DNA of 64,000 bases from Mycobacterium europaeum (GTDB lineage Bacteria; Actinomycetota; Actinomycetes; Mycobacteriales; Mycobacteriaceae): NCBI RefSeq assembly GCF_002102155.1, contig NZ_LQOU01000043.1:44672-108671 (forward strand), written 5' to 3'. The notes beneath the pieces are model-generated. The model was given only the letters and a program-made list of their open reading frames with translations, did no database searches and was not told where the DNA came from. Shown piece by piece: positions 42,981 to 51,737 of the stretch (position 1 is the stretch's first letter; each line of letters opens with the position of its first letter). Position numbers and translations under genes: made by a program.

Positions 42981-43582
42981 CAGCTGACCCCCAGACCACG
43001 CAGGCAGAATCCCACCAGGTGTGCGATGTCGTCGGACCCGGGCCGGTCGGCCGAGCCCACGTATCGTCGCATACTCGCCGCCGTGCAACTGAACACCGCC
43101 TCGACGTCGCGGTCGACATCTCTGCTGCCCAGTGCCGCAACGGGTTCGACGAGCAGGTCGCGCAGCGGCCGCAGCATCTCCCGGTCCACCGCTCGCCAAT
43201 CCGACAGCTGTCCGGCGGCCGCTCGGCTCATGCTGATCAAGTGCGGGTCGGCGACCTGCGCCAGCGTGCCCTCGATCCAGCGAGCGACCCGCTCGCGCGG
43301 CTCGCTCTCCTTGGCCATCTGGTGCTCGAGGTAGGACACGACGATGCTGACCCCGCGCTCCATGACGGCCAGGATGAGATCGTCCTTGCCGGCGAAATAG
43401 CGGTAGAACGCCTTGTTCGACGTGCCGGCCTCGGCGACGATGTCGCTCACCCGCGGCGGCTCGGGCGCGACCCGTTCCATGACTCGCACCGCGGCAGACA
43501 GGATGCGCTCCACCTCTTCGGTGGCCTCCCGCTGGCGGTCGTCGAGCGCCCGCTCGACCGCCGCGGTCACCCTGCTGCTCAC
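42980..43582 (-). CDS. TetR-family transcriptional regulator
   Basis: 200-residue repressor. The N-terminal HTH has VSDIVAEAGTSNKAFYRYFAGKDDLILAV (about residues 44-72), typical TetR. The C-terminal domain is ligand-binding, with MERGVSIVVSYLEHQM. GTG start at 43582 overlaps the stop of the acyl-CoA dehydrogenase gene (GTGA), so it is made from the same mRNA and probably regulates this catabolic unit; the ligand may be an acyl-CoA. Confidence 0.85.
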   Translation of the reverse strand: MSSRVTAAVERALDDRQREATEEVERILSAAVRVMERVAPEPPRVSDIVAEAGTSNKAFYRYFAGKDDLILAVMERGVSIVVSYLEHQMAKESEPRERVARWIEGTLAQVADPHLISMSRAAAGQLSDWRAVDREMLRPLRDLLVEPVAALGSRDVDRDVEAVFSCTAASMRRYVGSADRPGSDDIAHLVGFCLRGLGVS

Positions 43583-44886
43583 GGCGAATCGGGCAGCGCC
43601 GGAACGCGGTCGACGAGGTCGCCGTACTTGGTGCGGGCGGCCTCCCGACGGATGTCCAGCAGCTCACTGGGCCACTCGGGGTCCTCGGCCTCGTATCCTT
43701 TGAGCAGTAGCCGGGCCAGGTTGACCTTGTGGGCCTCGGTCGGCCCGTCGGCCAGGCCAAGCGCCACCCCGCCGAGCAGCACGTTGACCAGCGGCAGCTG
43801 GTCGGTGGTGCCCAGCGCCCCGTGCACCTGGATCGCACGCAGCCCAATGGATTTGAGCACTTGTGACGCCAAGATCTTGCAGGCGCCGATCTCGGCGCGG
43901 GCCGCATGTTCGCCGGCGGTGTCGATCAGCCACGCGGCGTGCAGCACCGCCAGCCGGAACGGCATCAACTCGGTGTAGGAATCGGCGATGAATGCCTGCA
44001 CCAACTGTTTGTCGGCCAGCGAACTGCCCTGAGTGAAACGGCTTTTCGCGCGGCGGGCCATCATCTCCACCGCGCGTTGGGCGACCCCGATCGATCGCAT
44101 CGCGTGGTGCAGCCGCCCGCCGGCCAGCCGTGTCTGCAGGATCATGAAGCCCTGGCCGGGTTCACCCAGCAGCGCGTCCGACGGCACGCGCACCCCGTCG
44201 TAGTGCACCAGCGAATGCCCGGGTTCGTGCGGCAGCGCACCGACCAGATGATGGGTGGCCTCGATGGTCAGGCCATCGGTTCCGGCCGGCACCAAAAACG
44301 TCGACGCGCCGCGGTGGACCGGCACGTCCGGGTCGGTGATCGCGACGACGATGAAGAACGAGGCCACGGAGGCGTTGGAGGAGAAGTACTTTCGCCCGGT
44401 GATCACCCAGTCGTCGCCGTCGCGGAACGCGCGCGTCCGGAAAACCCGCGGGTCGGCGCCGCCCTGCGGCTCCGTCATGGAAAAGCAGGAGAAGATCTCC
44501 CCGGACAGCAGGCCCGCGAGGTAGCGGTCCTTCTGCTGCTGGGTTCCGAAGCGGGCGATGATCTCCGCGTTGCCGGTGTCAGGCGCCTGCGTGCCGAACA
44601 CGATCGGCGCCCACGGGCTCCGGCCCAGGATTTCGTTGATCAACGTCAGCTTGACCGCGCCGAAGCCCTGCCCGCCGAGTTCGGGCCCCAGATGTGGTGC
44701 CCACAAACCCTGGTCGCGCACCCGCTGTTTGAGCGGGTCGACGATCCGGCGGCGCTCGTCGTTCAGCGGCAGGAACTCGCAACCCGGGAACAACACCTCG
44801 AGGGGTTCCACCTCTTGGCGGACGAACTGCCGGATCCACTCCAGCTTCTTCTCGAACTCCGGTTCGGTGGAGAAGTCCCACGACAT
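43579..44886 (-). CDS. Acyl-CoA dehydrogenase
   Basis: 435-residue ACAD of the ACAD10/11-like group. FAD and substrate segments: FSMTEPQGGADPRVFRT (about 126-142), DDWVITGRKYFSSNAS, and C-terminal IQVHGALGTTDQLPLVN. This group is often encoded with APH-like proteins and acts on 4-hydroxy or branched acyl-CoAs. ATG 44886 with AGGAGTATCCG just upstream. It heads the ACAD-TetR-oxidoreductase unit after the SDR gene. Confidence 0.88.
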   Translation of the reverse strand: MSWDFSTEPEFEKKLEWIRQFVRQEVEPLEVLFPGCEFLPLNDERRRIVDPLKQRVRDQGLWAPHLGPELGGQGFGAVKLTLINEILGRSPWAPIVFGTQAPDTGNAEIIARFGTQQQKDRYLAGLLSGEIFSCFSMTEPQGGADPRVFRTRAFRDGDDWVITGRKYFSSNASVASFFIVVAITDPDVPVHRGASTFLVPAGTDGLTIEATHHLVGALPHEPGHSLVHYDGVRVPSDALLGEPGQGFMILQTRLAGGRLHHAMRSIGVAQRAVEMMARRAKSRFTQGSSLADKQLVQAFIADSYTELMPFRLAVLHAAWLIDTAGEHAARAEIGACKILASQVLKSIGLRAIQVHGALGTTDQLPLVNVLLGGVALGLADGPTEAHKVNLARLLLKGYEAEDPEWPSELLDIRREAARTKYGDLVDRVPALPDSP

Positions 44887-44927
44887 TCGGATACTCCTAT
44901 TCGTTCATTGGCGCCGACCCCGCCGCG

Positions 44928-45692
44928 TCACGGAATTCCGCCGTCGGCGCGCAGGATCGAGCCGGTGGTGAAACTGGACGCGTCGGATGCCAAAAATAAT
45001 GCCGCGCCGACGATTTCGGCCGGGTCCCCGGCGCGCTGCAGTGCCAGGTGCCCGAACGGCTTGCCCTCGGCCGCCTCGAGGTTCCAGGCCTTGCTCACAT
45101 CGGTCAGAAACGGTCCGGCCATCAGTGTGTTGACCCGCACGGCCGGTCCGAAGGCCTTCGCCAGCGCCTCGGTCATCGCGTTGAGCCCGGCCTTGGCGGC
45201 GGCGTAGGGGATGATGTCGGGCGTGGGGCGCAGCGATCCGGCCGTGCTCACGTTGATGATCGACCCGCGTCCGGCCGCCACCATCCGCTCGCCCACCAAG
45301 GCCGACAACCGGAACGGCCCCTTGAGGTTCAGGTTGACCACCGCGTCGAACAACTTCTCGGTGACATCGGTCAGCTTGTCGTACAGCGGTGACATCCCGG
45401 CGTTGTTGATCAGTGTGTCGACCTTGCCGAAGCGGTCATAGGTGGCCTCGACCAGCCCGTCGAGCTGATCCCAGCGACCGACGTGCACCTGATACGGCAT
45501 GGCGGAGCGACCGGTTTCGGCTTCGATCTCCTTGGCGGTGGTCACGCAGTTGTCCATGTTGCGGCTGGCGATCACGACGTCGGCGCCGCAGCGCGCGGCG
45601 GCGAACGCCATCTCGCGGCCCAGTCCGCGGCTGCCGCCGGTGACCAGCACGACTCGGTCGGTGAGATCGAAAAGCTGGTCGGCGTAACCCAT
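44928..45692 (-). CDS. Short-chain dehydrogenase/reductase
   Basis: 254-residue classical SDR. TGGSRGLG cofactor motif at residues 18-25, NNAGMS, catalytic Ser in INVSTAG and YAAAK. The C-terminal GSILRADGGIP is typical of FabG-like enzymes. It lies one base after the APH-like gene stop boundary and 41 bases before the ACAD start, all on the minus strand, so it probably belongs to the same catabolic operon. Confidence 0.88.
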   Translation of the reverse strand: MGYADQLFDLTDRVVLVTGGSRGLGREMAFAAARCGADVVIASRNMDNCVTTAKEIEAETGRSAMPYQVHVGRWDQLDGLVEATYDRFGKVDTLINNAGMSPLYDKLTDVTEKLFDAVVNLNLKGPFRLSALVGERMVAAGRGSIINVSTAGSLRPTPDIIPYAAAKAGLNAMTEALAKAFGPAVRVNTLMAGPFLTDVSKAWNLEAAEGKPFGHLALQRAGDPAEIVGAALFLASDASSFTTGSILRADGGIP

Positions 45693-45693
45693 T

Positions 45694-46740
45694 TCAGTGG
45701 CCCCGGGAGGGCAGCGAGCGCGCGAGCTCGGCCGCGGTCGCGATCAGCTGCGGGATCATCGTCCCGAAGGCGTCCTGGATCTTGGGGTCGACCTTTCTGG
45801 TGCGCACCCCCGCAGCGTAAGTCTTTTCCAGCACGATGCCGAGCTTCCAATTGGCCAGCACCAGGTAGTAGTCGATGTTCTCGGTCGACAGCCCGCTGAC
45901 CGTCTCGTAGTGCGCCAGCAATTCGCTTCGGCGGGGCATGCCGCTCATGTCCAGATAGAACCCGTCGGCGCGCGGCTCTTCACCGTCGTAGCCGAGCAGG
46001 CACCACGCCAGGTCCAGCAGCGGATCGCCGACCGTCGTCATCTCCCAGTCCACGATCGCGGCGAGCCGCGCCGGCGCGCCGTGGGCGAACATCACGTTGG
46101 CGAATTGGTAGTCGCCGTGCATGATGCCCGGTCGGTACTGCGCGGGCCGGTTGTCGCGCAGCCAAGCCGCGGCCTCGTCCAGGCCGGGCAGCTCGCGCAC
46201 CTGGTAGGCGCTCAGGAACGCCAGCCAGCGATCGACCTGCCGGTCGTGGAATCCGTCCGGGCGGCCGAAGCCCTCCAGCCCTTGGGCGCGCCAATCCACC
46301 CGGCCCAGCTTGGCTGCGCCCTCGACGAGTTCGAAGGCCAGCCCGCGGCGGGCGTTCAATTCGGTGTCGAACGGCGGTTGCCACCCGCCGTCCATCGGGC
46401 TCCAGCCGTCGATGGCCTGCATGACATAGAAGGGCATCCCGAGGACGGTGCCGGTGTCGTCGGCCGCGATCAGCGCCGCGTGCGGGACGTCGGTGCCGGA
46501 CAGCGCTCGCACCAGCCGGATCTCGCGCAGCAAGCCGTCGATGCGGGCGGCGTCGGCGCGGGCACCGGGCATTCGCAGCACCATCCGCTCGCCGCCGCGC
46601 TCGAGCAGGTACAGCGTGTTCTGCGAACCGCCCTTGAGCTGTTGCAGCCGCGGTTCTTCGCCGCTTCCCGGTGCGTCGTTCGCATCCAGCCAGCGACCGA
46701 GCACGCCCGCATCCAGTTGGGACTGGTCTACCGTCGTCAT
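45694..46740 (-). CDS. APH-like protein, FadE36 (Rv3761c) type
   Basis: 348 residues from ATG 46740 (MTTVDQSQLDAGVLGRWLD); a GTG two codons upstream is possible. Glycine-rich loop LKGGSQNTLYLLERGGERMVLRMPG, Brenner motif HGDYQFANVMFAHG, metal motif VDWEMTTVGDPLLDLAW. It resembles Rv3761c, annotated fadE36 in M. tuberculosis despite being a phosphotransferase fold. First gene of the minus-strand catabolic block; a palindrome lies 23-39 bases upstream. Confidence 0.85.
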   Translation of the reverse strand: MTTVDQSQLDAGVLGRWLDANDAPGSGEEPRLQQLKGGSQNTLYLLERGGERMVLRMPGARADAARIDGLLREIRLVRALSGTDVPHAALIAADDTGTVLGMPFYVMQAIDGWSPMDGGWQPPFDTELNARRGLAFELVEGAAKLGRVDWRAQGLEGFGRPDGFHDRQVDRWLAFLSAYQVRELPGLDEAAAWLRDNRPAQYRPGIMHGDYQFANVMFAHGAPARLAAIVDWEMTTVGDPLLDLAWCLLGYDGEEPRADGFYLDMSGMPRRSELLAHYETVSGLSTENIDYYLVLANWKLGIVLEKTYAAGVRTRKVDPKIQDAFGTMIPQLIATAAELARSLPSRGH

Positions 46741-46762
46741 TCGCACACCCCGCTCTCTGTGC

Positions 46763-46779
46763 GGAGAATAGCATTCTCC
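46763..46779. promoter_or_regulatory. Palindromic operator between divergent genes
   Basis: GGAGAAT-AGC-ATTCTCC, a perfect 7-bp inverted repeat with 3-base spacer, lies between the APH-like gene (minus, start 46740) and the phosphoglycerate-mutase-like gene (plus, start 46887). It is a good candidate site for the TetR protein encoded at 42980-43582. No binding data. Confidence 0.5.
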
Positions 46780-46886
46780 CGACGGACCGCCGACCTTTCG
46801 GCTCCCGCGTGCGCCCGCATTTTGCGGCGGCCGGTCCGCGTGCTTTGAATGAACACGTCGCGCCCCGCACAGACAGGAACCAACAC

Positions 46887-47495
46887 ATGCAATTGCTTCT
46901 GGTCCGGCACGCGCTGCCGCTGCGCAGCGAACACGGCGAGGGTTCCGATCCCGACCTGTCGGACGAGGGACTGGCGCAGATCGAGCGGCTACCCAGGGCG
47001 CTCGACCGCTTTCCGATCTCCCGGGTGGTGAGCAGCCCCCAGCGGCGCGCCATCCAGACCGCCCAACCCGTCGCGACGGCGCGGGAACTCACGGTGGAGA
47101 TCGACGAGCGATTCGCCGAATACGACCGTGACCTTCCCCTGTACATCCCCGTCGAGCAGATCCGCGAGGAAATGCCCGAGGAGTGGGCGCGCCTGGCCCA
47201 AGGGCACCTGCCCAGTGCGGTCGACGAGGACGCGTTCCTGGCGCGGGTGCGCGCGGCCGTCGACGACCTCGTCGTCGCCGCCGAACCCGAGGACACCGTC
47301 GCAGTGTTCAGCCACGGCGGGGTGATCAACGTCCTGCTGCACCAGATTCTGGGGACGTCCCGGCTGTTGTCGTTTCCGGTCGACTACGCGTCGATCACCC
47401 GGTTGCTGTTCTCCCGATCCGGTCAGGCGACGGTGGCGGGGGTCAACGGGGTCGAGCACGTGTGGGACCTGCTACCGCGAAATCAGAGGTGGTAA
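46887..47495 (+). CDS. Histidine phosphatase (phosphoglycerate mutase-like)
   Basis: 202 residues from ATG 46887. N-terminal LLLVRHALPLR has the catalytic Arg7-His8 of the branch-1 histidine phosphatases (RHA in place of RHG), SPQRRAIQTAQPVA provides the second Arg, and FSHGGVINVLLHQ the second catalytic His. It probably removes phosphate from a small molecule or sugar phosphate. It is followed after 9 bases by another APH-like gene, perhaps a kinase/phosphatase pair. Confidence 0.85.
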   Translation: MQLLLVRHALPLRSEHGEGSDPDLSDEGLAQIERLPRALDRFPISRVVSSPQRRAIQTAQPVATARELTVEIDERFAEYDRDLPLYIPVEQIREEMPEEWARLAQGHLPSAVDEDAFLARVRAAVDDLVVAAEPEDTVAVFSHGGVINVLLHQILGTSRLLSFPVDYASITRLLFSRSGQATVAGVNGVEHVWDLLPRNQRW

Positions 47496-47504
47496 ACAAG
47501 TCCG

Positions 47505-48551
47505 GTGACTTCAGCTGACCAACTCGAAGGGCTGGACCTGGCCTCGCTGGACGCCTACCTGCGTTCGCTGGGCATCGGGCGCGACGGTGAGTTGCGCGCG
47601 GAGTTCATCTCCGGTGGCCGCTCCAATCTGACGTTCCGGGTCTACGACGACGCGACCAGCTGGCTGGTGCGGCGCCCGCCGCTGCACGGGCTGACCCCGT
47701 CGGCGCACGACATGGCGCGCGAGTACCGGGTGGTCGCCGCGCTGCGGGACACACCTGTACCCGTGGCGCGCGCGATCGCGCTGTGCGAGGACGAATCCGT
47801 GCTGGGCGCCCCGTTCCAGATCGTCGAATTCGTCGCCGGCCAGGTGGTGCGCCGCCGCGCGCAGCTGGAAGCCTTCAGCCACACCGTCATCGAGGGCTGC
47901 GTCGACTCGCTGATCCGGGTCCTCGTCGACCTGCACAACGTCGACCCGGCGGCCGTCGGCCTGTCCGATTTCGGCAAGCCCAGCGGTTACCTGGAGCGCC
48001 AGGTGCGGCGGTGGGGCTCGCAGTGGGCGTTGGTGCGGCTGCCCGACGACCGCCGCGACGCCGACGTCGAACGTCTCCATTCCGGCTTGCAGGAAACCAT
48101 TCCCCAGCAGAGCCGCACGTCGATCGTGCACGGCGACTACCGGATCGACAACACCATCCTGGACGCCGACGACCCGACGAAGGTGCGCGCCGTCGTCGAC
48201 TGGGAGCTGTCCACCCTCGGCGACCCGCTGTCCGACGCGGCCCTGATGTGCGTGTATCGCGACCCCGCGCTGGACCTGATCGTCAACGCCCAGGCCGCCT
48301 GGACCTCGCCGCTGCTGCCGACGGCCGACGAGCTGGCCGACCGGTATTCGTTGGTCGCCGGCCTGCCGCTGGCGCATTGGGAGTTCTACATGGCGCTGGC
48401 CTACTTCAAGCTCGCGATCATCGCCGCGGGCATCGACTTTCGCAGGCGGATGTCGGACCAGGCCCGCGGGATGGACACCGACCACATGCCGGAGGTCGTG
48501 GCGCCGCTGATCTCCCGCGGGCTGGCCGAGCTGGCCAAGCTGCCCGGCTGA
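47505..48551 (+). CDS. APH-like phosphotransferase-fold protein
   Basis: 348 residues with GTG start at 47505. Loop SGGRSNLTFRVYDDATSWLVRRPP, Brenner motif VHGDYRIDNTIL (about 204-215), VDWELSTLGDPLSDAALM. Third APH-like paralogue in this window and in an operon with the histidine phosphatase. Substrate unknown. Confidence 0.85.
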   Translation: MTSADQLEGLDLASLDAYLRSLGIGRDGELRAEFISGGRSNLTFRVYDDATSWLVRRPPLHGLTPSAHDMAREYRVVAALRDTPVPVARAIALCEDESVLGAPFQIVEFVAGQVVRRRAQLEAFSHTVIEGCVDSLIRVLVDLHNVDPAAVGLSDFGKPSGYLERQVRRWGSQWALVRLPDDRRDADVERLHSGLQETIPQQSRTSIVHGDYRIDNTILDADDPTKVRAVVDWELSTLGDPLSDAALMCVYRDPALDLIVNAQAAWTSPLLPTADELADRYSLVAGLPLAHWEFYMALAYFKLAIIAAGIDFRRRMSDQARGMDTDHMPEVVAPLISRGLAELAKLPG

Positions 48552-48557
48552 GGCGCG

Positions 48558-48911
48558 CTAACCCTTACGCGCCGCCGCGTGGTGCTTCTTGGCCGCCCGG
48601 CGCAGCTGCAATATCCGCGCGGTGCCGACGGCCACCGTGATCAGGCCGCCGACCACCGCCGCCAGCAAAATGGCCACCCCCAGCGGCAGGCGCCAGTGCC
48701 AGCCCAAGAACGTAAAGGGGGTCTCCGCCGTGTTCTGGGTGATGAAGATCAGCAACAGAATCAGGATCAGGAAGCCGCCGATCAGGGACGACCACAGCGC
48801 ACCGGCGCGGGTGAACCCGATCGCCGGTTCCTTGGGCGCGGTGCCCGGTGTGGGCGCCGCGGCGGGTTTGGCGGGCGGCTGGCTGGGCGAGTCAGGGGTG
48901 TGGCTGCTCAT
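48558..48911 (-). CDS. LapA-domain membrane protein (Rv3760-like)
   Basis: 117 residues from ATG 48911. A Pro/Ala-rich N-terminal tail (to about 30), then two membrane helices (LWSSLIGGFLILILLLIFI and LPLGVAILLAAVVGGLITVAV) separated by QNTAETPFTFLGWHWR, the signature of the LapA (DUF1049) family, and a basic C-terminus. Function in mycobacteria unknown. Confidence 0.8.
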   Translation of the reverse strand: MSSHTPDSPSQPPAKPAAAPTPGTAPKEPAIGFTRAGALWSSLIGGFLILILLLIFITQNTAETPFTFLGWHWRLPLGVAILLAAVVGGLITVAVGTARILQLRRAAKKHHAAARKG

Positions 48912-49011
48912 AGTGTCATCTTGGTCCCATCGGGCGAGGAATGAAACCAAACCGCGCAACCGGCCTGCCGGGTCCCGGCGCCCGCGCGATTCTGCCGTTA
49001 GTGTCGGCGGT

Positions 49012-49959
49012 ATGACGATGCCGTCGCGCGCGCACCGCGCGAGCATCCAAACGGCGGTGTGGCTCACGGCGATCTGCGTTCTCGCGGCGTGCAGCAGCTC
49101 CGACCCGCTGGGCGGCGCGGTCAGCAGCCCCAAATCCATCGTGGTGGGGTCGGGTGACTTCCCGGAATCTCAGATCATCGCCGAGATCTACGCACAAGCA
49201 TTGCAGGCCAACGGTTTCGACGTGGGCCGGCGGATGGGGATCGGCAGCCGGGAGACCTATATTCCCGCGCTCAAAGACCATTCCATCGACCTGGTGCCCG
49301 AGTACATCGGCAACCTGCTGCTGTACTTCGCGCCCGAGTCGACGGCGACCATACTGGACGCCGTCGAGTTGGAACTCGACCGCAAACTTCCCGGGGACTT
49401 GGCGATCCTGACTCCGTCGCCGGCGTCCGACACCGACACCGTGACCGTGACCGGTGACACGGCTAATGCCTGGAAGCTGAAGACGATCGCCGATTTGGCG
49501 GTCTATTCGGCGGATGTGAGGTTCGGCGCGCCCTCGGCGTTCGCGACCCGGCCGGCCGGACTGCCGGGTCTGCGGCAGAAGTACGGACTCGACATCAGGC
49601 CCGGCAACTTCGTCGCCATCGACGACGGTGGCGGCGCGGTGACGGTGCGCGCACTGGTGGAGGGAAGGGTCAACGCCGCAAACGTTTTCACCACGTCACC
49701 GGCCATCCCGCAGAATCACTTGGTGGTGCTCGACGACCCCGCGCACAACTTCTTGGCCGGCAACATCGTGCCGCTGCTGAACTCGCAGAAGAAGTCGGAC
49801 CGGCTCAAGGAGGTGCTGGACGCCGTGTCGGCGAGGCTGACCACCGCCGGGGTGGCCGGACTCAACGCCGCGGTGGCGGGGAACTCCGGCGTCGATCCAG
49901 ACCAGGCCGCGCGGAAATGGCTGCGGGACAACGGCTTCAATCATCCGGTCGGCCAATGA
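49012..49959 (+). CDS. proX: Glycine betaine/osmolyte-binding lipoprotein ProX
   Basis: 315-residue substrate-binding lipoprotein (OpuAC/OsmX type). Signal peptide with lipobox LAAC (Cys about residue 27, VLAACSSSDPL). The mature protein shows GSGDFPESQIIAEIYAQAL and DLVPEYIGNLLLYF, which are typical of betaine/choline-binding proteins of osmoprotectant ABC systems. Four-gene operon proXVWZ (homologues of Rv3759c-Rv3756c) with ATGA overlaps. Confidence 0.92.
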   Translation: MTMPSRAHRASIQTAVWLTAICVLAACSSSDPLGGAVSSPKSIVVGSGDFPESQIIAEIYAQALQANGFDVGRRMGIGSRETYIPALKDHSIDLVPEYIGNLLLYFAPESTATILDAVELELDRKLPGDLAILTPSPASDTDTVTVTGDTANAWKLKTIADLAVYSADVRFGAPSAFATRPAGLPGLRQKYGLDIRPGNFVAIDDGGGAVTVRALVEGRVNAANVFTTSPAIPQNHLVVLDDPAHNFLAGNIVPLLNSQKKSDRLKEVLDAVSARLTTAGVAGLNAAVAGNSGVDPDQAARKWLRDNGFNHPVGQ

Positions 49960-51047
49960 TCGTCTTCGACGAAGTGAGCAAGGCCTTCGCCGACGGAACC
50001 ACCGCGGTGGACCGGTTGAGCCTGACGGTCCCGAGCGGGGAGTTGACCGTCTTCGTCGGTTCGTCTGGCAGCGGAAAGACCACGGCGCTGCGCATGATCA
50101 ACCGCATGATCGAGCCGACGTCCGGCGTCATCACCGTCGACGGGGTGGACGTGTCCACCCTCGACCCGGTGCGGCTGCGCCTCGGCATCGGCTACGTCAT
50201 CCAGCACGCCGGACTGATGCCGCACCTTCGGGTGATCGACAACGTCGCAACGGTTCCGGTGCTGAAGGGGCAATCTCGGCGGTCGGCCCGCGCCGCCGCC
50301 TACGCGGTGCTCGAACGCGTCGGGCTGGACGCCCGGCTCGCCGGCCGCTACCCCGCGCAGCTGTCCGGCGGTGAGCAACAACGCGTCGGCGTGGCCCGTG
50401 CGCTGGCCGCCGACCCGCCCATCCTGCTGATGGACGAGCCGTTCTCGGCCGTCGACCCGGTCGTCCGGCTCGATCTGCAGAACGAAATCCTGCGGCTGCA
50501 AAGCGAATTGCACAAGACGATCGTGTTCGTCACCCACGACATCGACGAAGCGCTCAAGCTCGCCGACAAGGTCGCGGTGTTCCGGGCCGGGTCGTTACAG
50601 CAGTACGACGACCCGGCGCGGTTGCTGTCGCGCCCGGCCAACGATTTCGTGGCAAGGTTCATCGGCCTGGGCCGGGGCTACCGCTGGCTGCAACTCATCG
50701 ATGCCGCCGGCCTGCCGCTGCACGACGTGCAGCGCATCCCGGCGGATGACCTGTCGAGGATCTGCCCGGCGGATGGCTGGGCGGTGGTGGTGGATGGCGC
50801 CGGCGCGCCGCTGGGCTGGATCGACACCGAAGGGGTGCGCCGGCATCGCGGGGGTGCGTCGTTGTCCGACAGCATGAGCGGCGTCGGCTCGCTGTTTCGT
50901 CCCCACGGCAACCTCAGCCACGCGCTGGACGCGGCGCTGTCGTCGCCGTCGGGGGTGGGCATCGCCGTCGACGACGGCGGCAGGGTCATCGGCGGTGTGC
51001 TCGCCGGCGACGTGCTGGCCGCGGTGGAAGCCCGACGGCGGGGCTGA
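49956..51047 (+). CDS. proV: Osmolyte ABC transporter ATPase ProV
   Basis: 363-residue ATPase of the OpuCA/ProV type. Walker A VGSSGSGKTT (about 32-41), signature LSGGEQQRVGVARAL, Walker B ILLMDEPFSAVDP. C-terminal half after residue 240 contains a CBS-like domain (GVGIAVDDGGRVIGGVLAGDVL) that senses ionic strength in relatives. ATG 49956 overlaps the proX stop (ATGA). Confidence 0.94.
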   Translation: MIVFDEVSKAFADGTTAVDRLSLTVPSGELTVFVGSSGSGKTTALRMINRMIEPTSGVITVDGVDVSTLDPVRLRLGIGYVIQHAGLMPHLRVIDNVATVPVLKGQSRRSARAAAYAVLERVGLDARLAGRYPAQLSGGEQQRVGVARALAADPPILLMDEPFSAVDPVVRLDLQNEILRLQSELHKTIVFVTHDIDEALKLADKVAVFRAGSLQQYDDPARLLSRPANDFVARFIGLGRGYRWLQLIDAAGLPLHDVQRIPADDLSRICPADGWAVVVDGAGAPLGWIDTEGVRRHRGGASLSDSMSGVGSLFRPHGNLSHALDAALSSPSGVGIAVDDGGRVIGGVLAGDVLAAVEARRRG

Positions 51048-51050
51048 GCG

Positions 51051-51737
51051 ATGCACTACCTGCTCACCCACCTCGATGACGCCTGGGTGCTGACTCTCGT
51101 CCATCTGCGGCTGTCGTTGGTGCCGGTGCTGATCGGCCTGGCGATCGCGGTCCCACTGGGCGCGGCGGTGCAGCGTGCGCCGGTTGCGCGACGGCTGACG
51201 ACGGCCACCGCGAGCGTGGTGTTCACCATCCCGTCGCTGGCGCTGTTCGTGGTCTTGCCGATGATCATCGGGACCCGGATCCTCGACGAGGCCAACGTCA
51301 TGGTCGCGCTGACCGCCTACACCGCGGCGCTGCTGGTCCGGGCGGTGCTCGAGGCGCTGGACGCGGTGCCGGCCCCGGTGCGTGACGCCGCCACCGCGGT
51401 CGGCTACTCGCCGATCACGCGAATGCTGAAAGTCGAACTGCCGCTGTCTGTTCCGGTTCTGCTGGCTGGGCTGCGGGTGGTGGTGGTGACCAACATCGCG
51501 ATGGTCTCGGTGGGTTCGGTGATCGGCATCGGCGGCCTGGGTGCCTGGTTCACCGAGGGCTACCAGACCAACAAGAGCGACCAGATCCTCGGGGGCATCA
51601 TCGCGCTCTTCGCGCTGGCGATCGTCATCGACGCGTTGATCGTGGTGGCGGGCCGGCTGGTCACACCGTGGGAGCGGGCCGCGCGCCCGCCGCGCCGACG
51701 GTCGGTGGTGGCCCCGATCGTGGGCGGCGCGCGATGA
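51051..51737 (+). CDS. proW: Osmolyte ABC transporter permease ProW
   Basis: 228-residue permease with five to six membrane helices. The EAA-type loop ALDAVPAPVRDAATAVGYSPI (about residues 102-122) contacts the ATPase. It starts 4 bases after proV and its stop overlaps the proZ ATG (ATGA). Confidence 0.93.
   Translation: MHYLLTHLDDAWVLTLVHLRLSLVPVLIGLAIAVPLGAAVQRAPVARRLTTATASVVFTIPSLALFVVLPMIIGTRILDEANVMVALTAYTAALLVRAVLEALDAVPAPVRDAATAVGYSPITRMLKVELPLSVPVLLAGLRVVVVTNIAMVSVGSVIGIGGLGAWFTEGYQTNKSDQILGGIIALFALAIVIDALIVVAGRLVTPWERAARPPRRRSVVAPIVGGAR

Noticed and set aside
45694..46740. Aminoglycoside resistance gene
   Set aside because: The Brenner motif is shared by many kinases; operon context and similarity to Rv3761c point to lipid or alcohol catabolism. 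The same holds for 34322-35356 and 47505-48551.
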